DNA of 64,000 nt from Phragmites australis (lineage: Eukaryota; Streptophyta; Magnoliopsida; Poales; Poaceae). Every line of letters begins with the position of its first letter. Position 1 is the stretch's first letter. Below the pieces are notes generated by a model. That model ran no database searches. It was not told where the DNA came from and worked only from the letters and a program-made list of their open reading frames with translations. The stretch is taken from assembly GCF_958298935.1 (NCBI RefSeq), contig NC_084940.1, positions 18,347,146-18,411,145 on the forward strand. Reading direction: 5' to 3'. A program made the translations under genes and the position numbers. Of the stretch, positions 46,600 through 58,011 are shown piece by piece.

Positions 46600-49578
46600 T
46601 GTAACACCCTAAACTTTCAATTTTCACAATAGTTTAAAATTTGCTAGAATTAATTAGGAGTTATAGATTTTGTTCAAATAGAAGAAAATTAATTTCTAAA
46701 TTTAAATTTGTCATAGCTTATAGTTAAGTTTGTTGCATTCAGGCTGCAGTAGTTGCAATAAGGTTTTATGCTTGAAAATTGTTTACAAAAGATCACTAGA
46801 AGTCGCTAGTTTAAAACTCTTATGAATTTGGTTCAAAAATCATAAAAAGAAAAGCATTTTCAAAATGTCAAACCCTTCCCGAACCAATTTTCCTTCCCGG
46901 CCCAACCTTCTCCCTCCCCCTCTCTCCTTTTTCCCCTCCCGCATGGGCCGTCTCCCCTTCTTCCACGCTAGCCCCCCGAGTCGGCCCACCTGCAGCGCCC
47001 GAGCTGCCCCCTCCCACCCTCTCTCTGTGCCAAGCAGGCCCCGCGCTGATAGCCAAGCTGCCCACCCAAACCACCAGCTCATCTTCTTCCTCCTCCATCC
47101 CGCCGCCGAATCCGCCCCAAATCCCATTGGGGATTCAAAATCCGATCGCCTCCATAAGCCATTTCTTGCCAAATCATTCCGCACTCTTGATCCTCGCCTC
47201 TCCATTACGCGCCACATGAAACAGCTCGGGTCCCCCTCCCCTCTTTCCTTCTCTTTTACTCCAAATTATGGCATGCGACTACCGGTTTGGAAACGGCTTC
47301 TGTCGTGCCGTACTTCCTCCCTAAGCTCTCTCCTCACTATATAAACCCATCCAGAGCACCGCGCATTCGTTTCCCACCCCGTCCAGCCGCTTTTTTCCCT
47401 CCCTTCCTCTCTCTAGCACCGTTGTCATGCCATTCTTCCCCCATCACCGGTAAAAAACTTTGCTGCCGCTCATTTCTCCATGGCTAAGCCATCTCTAACC
47501 CCCTTTTCATCCCTCTACGGCATCATAGGGTCACCGGTGGACTTCCCGGCAGCTTCTCGGTGTCGCTCAACCCCCAGAGCGTCGCCGCACCAAGTTCGAG
47601 CTCCAGCCGACCACCCCTCTCCATCGATGGCATCCCTCTATCCCTCTTCACCATCTTTAAGCCCTCAGTAATGCTCCCCATGCCCCGTCTCTCTTTTGCG
47701 CCTCTTCTCGTCGTGATCTGTGGACGAATGCCCAATTTCACGCATCTCTGGTGAGTTTCCGGCCACTCACCGCCGTTGGTTGGCCGCCTCCCGTGTACGC
47801 GCTGCCCGACCCGAGTTCATCTACCCTTTATTGAACCTCGGCCATCCGATCTTGATCCAACGTCTAAGATCGTGTACCCCCTTCGGTCTTGTGTAATCAG
47901 TCCATCATGGACCAATGGACCAGCATCTAGGCTGTGGTCCATAGGTCCATGGACCAATTCCATGCATTTTTCAATTGAAAAATAATTCTTTTTTGATTTA
48001 TGATGTCATAAATAATTCTTTTTTGATTTATGATGTCATAAATAAGATGTTCTTGGAAATGAAGTAAAATTTTCAGAAAAGCCCCTAGAACTTCAAAAGC
48101 TTATAACTTTTTGCTTGTAGCTCCGATTTGGATGATTTTCTTGCTCAAATATTCGCGACGTGTAGAATCTTTTTATAGGATTTTTATCTAGTTTTCGTAT
48201 TATTTGGTATCTTATTCTTAGTAGTTTCCTTGTATGCTTTTCCAATATGTTATTAGGAGGTGATCAGTTTAGGAATCTGCAAGATCAAGTTTTTGAAGAC
48301 TTCGAGCAACACTCGCCTGGAGGGTTGCTCCTCTTTTAGGATATTTATGTAGTTTTCTTATCCTTCATTGCATGCTTGTCTAAATTGGAATCCCATGTTA
48401 GGGTTTACTAGATTATGTATGATTGTCCTTGTCATCGTTGATGAATCATGGGTAATGATGAGTGGTTATGTTAGTGCTATCATAGTTGGGTAAATATTAA
48501 TCTTGACTAATGTCTATGCAACAAAAATTGGGTATGGTAATTTTGTAGCAACATGGTATAGGGATCCTAATAGGATGTTTGTGTGATGATGGTGCGGGAA
48601 TGCATGTGTGCAGGGAATGCACAGTTGGTTTGTGATTATTTCTGTGTGAGATCCTAAGTACCGGTTCTTGAAGCATGTAACCCGGCAAAACTGCACAACC
48701 ACGAGGCTTATATGGGTATGGACTGGCCAATTAATTAGCCACCCCTCCGATTCTGTGGGCACCAGTTGATGGTTGTGTGGCACAAAAGGGGACTTCTACA
48801 TTGATGGAATCATTGTTAACAATGAAACCTCAGTGGGTGCTTGCAAGTTGGCGGGAGCTTTATAAAGGCCTTATAGTGAGACCCCGACTCCACACCCCGA
48901 AAGTTAAAGCAAAACGGGAGTCACGACTCATGGGGAAAGCTGTGCAAACTCTGCAGAGTGTCAAACTGACCAATTAGCCGTGCTCACGGTCAAGAGCGGC
49001 TTGGACTTCTTCTTGATTAGCTGGGATCAGGGTTTTGGTATGGATAGTCGGGTAGTCAGGTAATGGAATTACCTGGTGAGTCTTGGTAGTCGGATAGAAT
49101 CCGATGAGTCATTTATTTTATTATAGTTGTGTCTTCACACTTAGTAAATAGGATGCTAGTTATTAAAGTCATAGGTTAGGTTGCTTAGTGTCGTTGACCA
49201 GTGTCTAACCTTTTATTCTTATGCCTCATATCATGTTTTCCTATATTTGCGGAGTACATTATTGTACTCACACCCGTTGTCCCTTTTTTGCATCCCTCTG
49301 CTGTTCATAAGCCGTCAATGAAGCTGCATCCTTAGATGTTCTAGGTTGGTGTGCCCCCGGTTGACGCCTGTGGAAGATGGAAGACCCTCTGGTGCTAAAG
49401 CTCTCCTTTTCTGCTGTATTTTTCTTTTAGACCATCAGGTTCTTTTATAATAAGTTAATAACATTACTGTAATAATGACACTATGATGATACACTGATGA
49501 TGTAACGTATGTATGGAAACTTGATCCTAGTATACATGTGTTGTACCTGGTTTTGTTCCTTTAAAACTAGGTGTTACA
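46600..49578 (+). repeat. Solo LTR, 2,979 bp, Tekay/Del-type, inside the hAT-1 transposase
   Basis: It is bounded by perfect inverted ends TGTAACACC and GGTGTTACA and flanked by TTAGT duplications (46,595-46,599 and 49,579-49,583). A TATA box ACTATATAAAC lies at about 47,337-47,347. It shares blocks with the LTRs at 1,109-4,522 and 40,730-42,330. A perfect 30-bp tandem duplication lies at 47,981-48,040. No gag, pol, primer site or polypurine tract is present, so this is a solo LTR left by recombination between the two LTRs of a full element. Open frames in its C-rich first kilobase are not genes. Confidence 0.9.
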
Positions 49579-49583
49579 TTAGT

Positions 49584-51545
49584 GTGGCAAGATTTTGAAA
49601 ATGTCTACAGAGAAGAAGATAGGTCTAGGTACAATATTCTAAGTGTAATATATACACATGAATTATCTACAAAGTCTACAGGTGAAATGGGGCACTTGAG
49701 GAGGCACGCTGTAACTTGCAAACAAAAAGCTGAAGTGAGCATGAGGTAGACAGTGCTGCAGTACAACCCTGACGATTTTGTTCATCTTTTGGATTACGAC
49801 CCCAACAATGCTCGAAGAGAGCTTTGCCACTTCATTGCATGAGCGGATCTACCCCTAAGCATCGGTGAGTCTGCTGCATTTCAAAATTACATTAAGCAAG
49901 CTCATAATCCTAGTTTTCCACTGTTTCTAGACAAACAACAGCCAGAGATATTGCTAAGTATTATAATAAGTGTCGTAGCAAGCTTAAAGATCTTTTACAA
50001 ATCTGTACATTTTCAGTTGCTTTGACCTTAGACATGTGGGTAGGTAAGGCTAGAGAGGATTATCTTAGTGTAGTTGCTCATTTTGTGAATAATGATTGGT
50101 AACTAGAAAAGAAAATAATAGGTTTTTGATTGATTGAACACACGCATCCTTATGAAACTATTGAAGAATGCATAGCACAAGTAGTAGAAGATTTTGGTCT
50201 TAGAAATAAAATATTTGCAATTACTTTAGATAATGATGGTGCAAACTCTAGAGCAATGGATATTCCTACTCCGCTTTTTAATTCACATGTTGAATGTATC
50301 TTGTTACATCAACGATTAGCCTGTCATATTATTAATCTTATAGTAAAATCTGGTTTAAAGAGGTTGCAGTTGTACCTCGACAATTTTTGTGCTCTAATAT
50401 CTTTTGTGAACACTTTTAACCAACGAATTGCAACATATAAGCAGCATTATGCTACAATGGGAGTGACTGCACATAAGTTTGCTTTAGACATGCTAGTAGG
50501 ATGAAACTCTACTTTCTTGACGCTCAAAATTTTTATACCATATAAGAGCACGCATGCACATAATTTTACTTTAGACATACTAGTAAGATGGAACTCTATT
50601 TTCTTGATGCTCAAAAAATTTGTACTATATAAGAGCACATTTTCTATTTTTGTTCATACGCTCTATTCATGAATGCACATTGGTATGTTGCCGAAAGTAT
50701 ACTAGAATTTTTAGAACTCTTTTATGATTCCACTATTGTTTTATCGGGGGTTTATTATCCAACATCTTGTTTAATTGTGCATCATATTCTTAAAATTGCT
50801 ACTCATTTAAACAACTTTGAAATGTCACGCATGTAAGAGATTGTGTAGTTCCTATAAAAACTAATTTTTCAAATATTAGAAAGAAATTCCTATGTTGTAT
50901 GCTTTTGCATTCATTTTAAAGATCCTAGAGCTAAAATCCGAGACTTCCGTAATGTTCTCTAATTTCTAGGTGATGCTATTGGCCATGATTATTTTAGTTA
51001 TTGTGTATATGTTTATACTAAATTATTTAAAATTTATGGTATGTATGAAAGCATGTACAGTTTAAGGGGAAGACCAAAGACCTTGCGCGACTGGTCTGCT
51101 AGAAAAACTCAAAAGAGAAAGAAGTCTCGTTAATCTCTTCATGCTCGTTCCAAGTTTGAAGTACCATTTGGCCAAAGAAAACCCCGCTTCCTGACACGAT
51201 AGCCTCTTTATATAGATAGGTATAGAACTATGGGGTTATTACTTAGAAGTCTATTTTGTATAAGATCCTCTCCTATTTGATAGAAAAGGGTCCCACAGTC
51301 CCAAGTCGATCTTATCTTGGCTCACAAACCCCAAGTTTGTGTATGAAAGCTAATCTAATTGTATTAGTTTCTATATTGGATTTCTTATGTGGAGTCCTGC
51401 ACTAGCACCCACAACAGGTAACAAGAAAACGTGGCGAAAAATATATGGTTCAAGTGCAGGTTCTTCGTCAAGGAGTTAAGGTTCTTCGTCACGATTGTCG
51501 TCAGGCATTGCAACAACAAGTGGGGAGGTACCATCCTTCATCGAC
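49584..51545 (+). pseudogene. hAT-1 transposase, main part
   Basis: After the solo LTR the reading resumes as VWQDFENVYREEDRS, the start of a BED zinc finger; its first Cys pair is lost and GHLRRHAVTCK keeps the His part. The RNase H-like core includes KIFAITLDNDGANSRAMD and ILLHQRLACHIINLIVKSGLKRLQ (50,130-50,430), conserved in plant hAT transposases. Stops are frequent. Near 51,470 a Ser-rich segment ending EVPSFIDNDT appears, but the C-terminal hAT dimerisation domain is absent before the 3' end. The product would bind and excise hAT elements; this copy cannot. Confidence 0.75.
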
Positions 51546-51969
51546 AATGATACTTAGGGTTTTCTTATAGTTTTTATCTAGAAAGATTTTTAATGAGGCA
51601 ATCAAAATAAATCTCAATATTATGTGTTTATGATTTATTTATTTTTCCAAATTTTTCTTCAATTTTTTAAATTTCAAAGCTACGATGTATCTTTTAAAAC
51701 ATTTCTGATTTTTCACGGGCCAATCGTGCTCCCAGGTTGTTTTCGTTCCTTATGGGCTGGTCATACCTAACAGACTGTGCTATGGACTGGCCCAACATAG
51801 CACGAAGGCCGGTGGGCCATACAGTGGGTCGCTGCTCAAGCCCATGGGCTAATATGGCACAGCCCACTAACCATATCATGTCTAGTAGGCCATTCCTAAC
51901 GGGCTAGGCTACTTTTGTGCCCTTGCTGGGCCGGCCTACCGAGCCCATTTGGCCATCACTAGCATTCCT

Positions 51970-52073
51970 AATCGTGGAGTTTTTCTTATTTTTATATTTT
52001 TTCGAGTTTAAATTTAAATAAATAGATTCTCGGCGAAAAGGTTTGCAAAAGTAGGCGCCCACCGCCCTCTCAG
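51970..52073 (+). repeat. Left terminal inverted repeat of the MULE
   Basis: It is near-identical to the reverse complement of 58,012-58,113, apart from an insertion of about 8 bases near 51,985 and a few substitutions. Long terminal inverted repeats of this kind usually carry the transposase-binding site and promoter. Confidence 0.85.
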
Positions 52074-52235
52074 AGGGCTGCAGCCCTCTCATAGGGCGGG
52101 TACGGGTGCTAACTGCCCCCTGAGAGGGCGGTAGGCCTTTCCACCCGGTGCCCACAGCCTACCGCCCCCTCAGGGGGCGGGTAGAGGTCCTTACCACCCC
52201 CTGAGAGGGCGGTAAGGGCTCCTCCCGCCTGCCGC
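52060..52235. repeat. Subterminal GC-rich palindrome cluster of the MULE
   Basis: The motif CCGCCCTCTCAGAGGGCGG and variants recur in alternating orientation (about 52,061, 52,080, 52,111, 52,160 and 52,195). They can form several competing hairpins. A shorter version occurs at the right end (57,945-58,030). The next 560 bp (to 52,795) is AT-rich with no coding sequence recognised; it includes a purine-rich GAGAGGAGAAGAG tract at 52,321-52,365. Confidence 0.75.
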
Positions 52236-52795
52236 CCCGCGCCGGCCCCCTGCACCCTGAGTCTATAAAAACCCCGAAAATTGGAGAAAAAACCATAAAA
52301 TTCAGAAAAAAAGAAAAGTTGAGAAGAGAGAGGAGAAGAGAGGAGAGGAGAGGGGAGGAAGAGAGATCGGCGAAGCCCTACTGCATTTGGGCTGCGGATT
52401 TGGAAAAAAAATTCAGGTCAATCTTTTTATCCTTTTTATTGTTGTTAATTAGTGCAGTAGTAGTATATGACATAGATTTTAGATATTTAGATCTAGGGTT
52501 TAGAAAATTGTAAAATTTAGTTAGAAAATTGCACGATAATAGTTGAATATAGAATATTATTTTTAGTATATTATTTTCAATTTGTTACCTGTAGTATATT
52601 ATTTGTAGTATATTATTTTCAGTATGTTGTTTGTAGTATATAGTTTATAGTATATTACTTGTACATGCGGACGTATGAGTCAACAGTAGATGATAATTTG
52701 CGAACCTAGGGTAGTATTTAAAAACTATTTTATCCGATAATCAGAAATATAGTTTGTTGTCTTAACATGTGTTATGTTTGCGGGTGTTTCCAGGA

Positions 52796-54811
52796 ATGGG
52801 AGATAAATTAATTTTTCAGATATATTATGGTGAGGGTGAAATTATGTACGGTCCCAACGGTGTAGATCTCTCTGGATTTCGCCATGTTATGAAGGGGCTT
52901 AGTAAGGCTAATTAGAGGACTATTGTGGGGGTGTGCAAATGGCTCATGCGGTTTTTCCAACTGGATCCGCAGCAATATGAGCTGAAGTTGAAAGGTGTTC
53001 TGAGCCGTGCTAGTCATGGATACTTTGGTGAGCTTGTTCCCATCGAAGCCACATCAACTTGGAGGCAGTATGTAGATATATGCTGTGAACGTGGTATGCC
53101 GCTTGTTTTATTAGCTGCGGCGTACCTGAAAGATCAAAATGAGGTGAACTCTGAAGAAGCAGTAGCAGGACCAAGTGAGGCAGTGGAAGATGAGTCAGAG
53201 GCGGCTAATGTAGGGTCCAGAGAGGAGGTTGGTGATATTCCAGACCTGCAACCGATGGGTGTAGCTGATGAAGGGGAGCACATCCCTAGCATCATTGAAG
53301 ATATGGATTTGGAGGATGAAGAGTTGGAGGAAGGCCTTGCCGAGGGGGATTCTTCTGATGAGGAGGGTAATGCTGCAGTTCCTGCAGAGTGGCGGGATCA
53401 AGAATTTTTGAAGTTGGTGGTTAGCGAGGCTGACCAGACACCGTGGCCATACCATGAGAATGAGGTGTCACAGGGTGCTATGTACCCTACAAAAGAGGCA
53501 GTTATTGATGCTGTGAAATTCTGGTCGTTGTCTCTTCGTAGGCAATTCAAGGTTATTAAATCAAGTAAAAGAGAGTACGATGTGAAGTGCTTGGTTCCTG
53601 AGTGCCCTTGGCGGGTGCACGCATTTAGAGGGAAATGGGCAGACTACTGGCAATGCTCAATAGTTAAGGAACATAATTGTCATATTGAGGAAATAGAGTT
53701 CGCCCATCGGAACCTGTCTTCTGCTTTCATTGCAAATGTTATGTACGGAGAGATTGTGGACAACCTAAGGTATGAGCCACGATCAATAATCCGTGCTATT
53801 GAGCAAAGGTTCCAGTACACAATAAATTATGCGAAGGCATGGAGGGCGAAACAAAAGGCTATTGAGATTAGGTTCGGTACATATGAAGATTCGTATCACA
53901 ATCTACCTCGTCAATTAGCCACAATTTGTGCAAAAAATTCAGGCAGCTACTATGATATCAAGCATTACCCCTCTACTGATGTGGAGTACAACGGAAAAAG
54001 AGTGTTGCAGCGTGCTTTCTTTGCATTCGGTGCAACTATCAAAGCATTTAGATATTGCCGACCCATCATATGCCTAGATGGAACATTCCTAACTGGGAAG
54101 TACAAAGGGCAGATATTGTCTGCAATAGGGGTCGACGGTAACAACCAAGTGCTACCACTAGGGTTTGCGTTCGTGGAGAGTGAGAATGGGGACAGCTGGT
54201 ATTGGTTCCTAGAGCGGGTGAAGCATGCAATTGTTCTTGACCGACCAGATGTGTGTCTCATTCATGATAGACATGCAGGATTGTTGTAGGCTTTGCTGGA
54301 TATGCAACACGGTAGCGTGCGACGGGGTGTACCAGTACAGTGACCAGATCTCAAAAGCAGGCGGTGCATGCGCCATATGGGTGCGAACTTCTACAGACAG
54401 TTTAAAAACAAAGAGTTAATGAAGCTCTTCAAGAAGTTGTGCAGTCAGAACCAACAACGTAAGTTCAATGCATTATGGGAAAGACTTGATGAACTGACTC
54501 TTAAACAAACTGCGGAGGCCGCACCTAACCGTGAGGAACCAATAGCTCTCGGTCGGCTCCCAACCAGGAGCTGTATGGTTACGGCATTGTTGACACTTTT
54601 ACAAGTAACCCAGGGCCTTCAAGAATATATGTGCTTGATTTGGGAAAGATGAAGAACGCACCGAGCCGAAGACAATCTCGGCGGATTCGTAACGATATGG
54701 ATGAATCCGAGGCTGGCCCTAGGATTAAGCGATGCAGTCAGTGCAATGAAGTAGGTCACACTTACAAATATTGTCCCAAAAGTGCAGGCGGTGATGCACC
54801 TGTTGTCTAGG
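52796..54811 (+). pseudogene. MULE transposase (MuDR type)
   Basis: ATG 52,796 (MGDKLIFQIYYGEGEI) follows a splice-acceptor-like 'gtttccag'. TAG at 52,913 interrupts codon 40, and the frame then stays open from 52,916 to 54,286. Domains: an acidic linker; MuDR DNA-binding domain (YPTKEAVIDAVKFWSLSLRRQFKVIKSS..CPWRVHAF, about 53,480-53,640); MULE core with first Asp in CLDGTFLTGKYKG and second Asp in LIHDRHAGLL. TAG 54,287 and TGA 54,341 follow in frame, then CMRHMGANFYRQFKN. After about 54,560 the reading jumps to a C-terminal tail with zinc knuckle CSQCNEVGHTYKYC (about 54,733-54,774). The segment that should carry the third catalytic Glu and the SWIM zinc finger is missing. Confidence 0.85.
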
Positions 54812-54890
54812 TCAGCTAGTTTTGTACCATTTTAATATGTGTTAATTTCGCGTACGGTTAATTTGCATTCGAAGTATGTTGTTCTTGCAG

Positions 54891-56480
54891 CGCGTACGAG
54901 CATTTTCGTACCCAGTTTGACAGGCTACGTCCTAACGATGTGGTATGGGAGCCATACAACGTTCGGTCCGTTCATACACGTGCAGGGTCGGGATTGTCAC
55001 CCTTGTGCACCCGTGACGAGGAGTACTAGCTCACCAAGGCACCCCTTGTCTTCGACATCTATGTCGAAGAGTACTCACCGCAGCGCATCATGCAGCAGTT
55101 TAGCCGTCACCAGGCATTCCCGCTCGTCCCCATCCGTACAGTCCCCTTGCACGTCCACAGGTACATTTGATAAATTTTAGTTTGAGCAACCTTCGTTTCA
55201 GTTTGCCTTACATTTACCGTGGTTTCAATACAGGTACACGCAGAAAGGCCAGTCAGCTGGCCACCTCTGGGCGGACCGCTTGGCCCCTTACGTGGCAACA
55301 TGGGCCCAAGCGCTACAGGACGTCGTTGATGAGGCGCGTCCCCACACCGAGGGAAACTTTAGGGAGTACCTACGGTGGTACGTACCTCGTACGCGGACTC
55401 GTGTCACCTACACCCCTGATGATGTCCGGGGCCACATCGCATCGACAACGGAGACATACCCGGTGCATTGGGACGAGGACGCCGCTTTAGCAGTAAGTCA
55501 TTTTTTGAAGTCCGTACTACATATTGAATGAACATAACCGTATACTTTAATTGTTCACTATTGTTCGTATCCGCAGACAGATATCATTTATGATGTAAAT
55601 AGGGATGCAGTTGCTGCCATGGACCGCGTCCGGCAAGGGCATCACCTAAGTGCGTCGGATGTTGCGAGCTTCATTAGACGGGTTTTCGACAAGACGACGC
55701 GCGCCCTGAAACTCACCTCCTGCCGATCTACCACAGATATAGCAGGGCCGCCTCCCAGGACGAGTGGTGTACACACGCCGAGTCGTCTCGGCCGTCAGAC
55801 GTGAATCGACGTTCTTCAGTGTCGGCACCCACACGACCCCTTCTATCACGTCTTGGAGGGCCCGAGCAACATGGTACGAATTATACTTTTGAAAATTATT
55901 GATCAATATCCTTTACTTATTGTTATTAAACATTCATTAGGTCCGTCTGCACAAGTCTCGACGCAGCCTCGCAGATTGAGCCCTGTACGTCCACAGTCAG
56001 GTACTCCGGGAACCCTTCTTCCTAATTTCTAGTACTTTCAGCAAAATAAGTTACAACTGTGCTCAGATTACTTCGGTGACGAGGCCGGTCCATCTTCGGC
56101 GGCCCCACACCCTACCCCCCCCCCCCCCCCGCAACGTACTACGGCACGTCAGCGTAGCCTTCTTCTGCTGCACCGTCGTACCACGCAGGTACAATTATAC
56201 ATTTTTTACTACTACTTTTAATACCATATTGTTCGTATCAATACCGCATATGACATCGTCCGTGACTTCTTAGGGGGCACACCTGACTACGACGTCCTTC
56301 AGCGGTCCCAGGTTTCCAGTGCACCGCTTCGGACCCAGCCCACACACGACGAGCCCTCGACACCGGTAGTCCCTACTAGGCCTACCAGACACGTCGGCCC
56401 ACCTGACCCCCTCACCTACTCCAGGGGTCACGTGAGGGTTAACCAGCGGCATCGGGATCACGATGGGACGCACGGATGAC
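54891..56480 (+). pseudogene. Plant mobile domain (PMD) gene inside the MULE
   Basis: Three exons can be read across GT-AG boundaries: 54,891-55,159 (FDRLRPNDVVWEPY.., ending PIRTVPLHVHR), 55,233-55,492 (YTQKGQSAGHLWADRLAPYVATWAQAL..HWDEDAALA) and 55,577-55,804 (TDIIYDVNRDAVAAMDRVRQ..). This matches the C-terminal half of the plant mobile domain family, which includes host MAIN/MAIL1 proteins and proteins encoded by plant transposons. The domain is thought to act in nuclear gene and transposon silencing in its host versions; its role in transposons is unknown. An in-frame TAG at about 55,028 replaces the expected Trp. A Pro/Ser/Arg-rich tail continues in pieces to about 56,480. Confidence 0.75.
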
Positions 56481-56962
56481 GGCAACAAGGGAGGCATGAG
56501 TAACATTTTACATTTTTTGTAACTAACATATGCGTATTCGCTTCGTGATGTGCTCATATGTATTAAGACACGTTCACTTTGTATGGTCGACTTAGCATTT
56601 CGTAAATGCATTTCATATTCAGACACGTTCAATGAACAAGTGACCACACCACTAAACTTTAACCATGACTTGACAACACATGCTTACTGCCGCAGGCTTT
56701 AAACAAGATGCGACAACACTACCCAGCTTTTTCAAATCAGTAAATGACAACATGGGTACCAATAAACGTGGAATCTCTGACCATGGGCAACGACAAAACT
56801 GTCACATTCTTCAAGATGGAATCTGATGCTCCTCCCGCCAGCTACTCCCATGCCCTAATTCCTTTCTTTAAGAGCGAATCCAATGCTCCTGCCTCCCCCA
56901 ATTATAAGTAGCCAAACCTCCTTACGGAGAAGCATCGCTCATTTCTCATATCTCTCAAGTGC

Positions 56963-57559
56963 AATGTCTTCCTCAGCTCATCAAGCCCACCAAAGAAACA
57001 TTGGGGGACTACCGTACCTGAAGGTCTCGAACCACCAATGTGCTTCTGTGGTGACCTTTGTAAGCTCCGCGAGTCGCAGGACATCTCATACACCTATGGA
57101 CTACACTTCTTCATGTGTGCCAACTACGAGTATGACAAGCCTCGCAATGCAACAACTGGTTATCGACCGGTACGGTAACAGATGTCCGCCTCATCTCTTC
57201 CGATTACGCACCCTCTTTTACTAACCGCTCATCTTGTTCCATTTGTTCAGTCCCCTCCACCGCTCTGTGATTTTATTCAGTAGCTCGACAATGAGCAAAA
57301 TGACTCACAGAAGCTGTGGGTCGACATGAACATGAGCTGGAGAAAGGAAGCGTACGCACGTCGGGAGTACGAGCAACAGCAAGAGGAACTTCGTCTCAAG
57401 CGGGAGGAAGAAGAGCGCATGAGGAAGGCGACGCACGACCGTACCGTGGCTCAGGCTCGAGAGGCTGAGAGGGAACGGAAGCGGGAGAGAGCCCGCCGTG
57501 CTAAGGCGGCAGGTCCCGATGCCCTCCGAAAGGGAAAGTATCCTAGATGCACGCAGTAG
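56963..57559 (+). pseudogene. GRF-type zinc finger plus coiled-coil gene inside the MULE
   Basis: Exon 1 (about 56,963-57,169) encodes PPKKHWGTTVPEGLEPPMCFCGDLCKLRES..YGLHFFMCANYEYDKPR, a GRF-type zinc-finger pattern (C-x-C..C..C). A GT-AG intron (57,170-57,250) leads to exon 2, SPPPLCDFIQ-stop-LDNEQNDSQKLW. The TAG at about 57,281 sits where Trp is usual. The rest (57,326-57,556) is a highly charged Glu/Arg helix (EYEQQQEELRLKREEEERMRK..) ending GKYPRCTQ, probably a coiled coil. The nearest ATG upstream (56,964) is out of frame, so the start is also damaged. Such finger/coiled-coil ORFs recur in grass transposon loci; their function is unknown. Confidence 0.65.
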
Positions 57560-58011
57560 AGAGTACCTAATGTAACCCGATATACTTTCCTTCCCTAAGG
57601 CATGTTATGATTAGGATCGGCGCACTAATAAGGTCTTAGTGCGAATCGTACATGCCACATTTGTTTCCTCATCGTGTCGTCGCGGTTACAATGTATTATA
57701 ATGTTTTCACCATATGTTCAATACTATGTTTGTCCTCGTTCGTACCCCATACCCACGTAAAATGCTACAACTACTAATTACTGATTTTTTTTCCTCCTGT
57801 TATTACATAACCTACTCCAAATTTAATTTCTTAATTTCCTTACACCCCTTCTTTTTTTTCTTCAATTACAAAAATAATACATTTTTATAGGATAAAATAG
57901 AAAAAAATTAATTTCATATGAAAAAAACCCCTAACCATCCTCTCAGAAAGCGGCTAGGGGCTAACCGCCCCCCAGGGCCGGACGGTTAGCCCCTCTTGCC
58001 GCCGGCCTAAC

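Larger units (their letters stand above)
45872..51961 (+). mobile_element. hAT-1: hAT-superfamily DNA transposon, split by a solo LTR
   Basis: Imperfect terminal inverted repeats TAGAGACGGCCAAATGGGTC (left) and TAGTGATGGCCAAATGGGCTC (right, reverse complement) bound the element. An imperfect 8-bp duplication flanks it: ACATTTCT (45,864-45,871) and GCATTCCT (51,962-51,969). Inside lies a plant BED-finger transposase pseudogene. Excluding the solo LTR (46,600-49,578) the element is about 3.1 kb. A segment at about 51,190-51,420 does not look like hAT sequence and may be a further small insertion. Confidence 0.8.

Noticed and set aside
46865..47344. Pro-rich open frames near 47 kb as a gene
   Set aside because: They lie wholly inside the solo LTR defined by inverted ends and target duplications; the region is C-rich LTR sequence.
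53195..53455. Minus-strand frame within the MULE transposase region
   Set aside because: A shadow of the transposase linker on the other strand.
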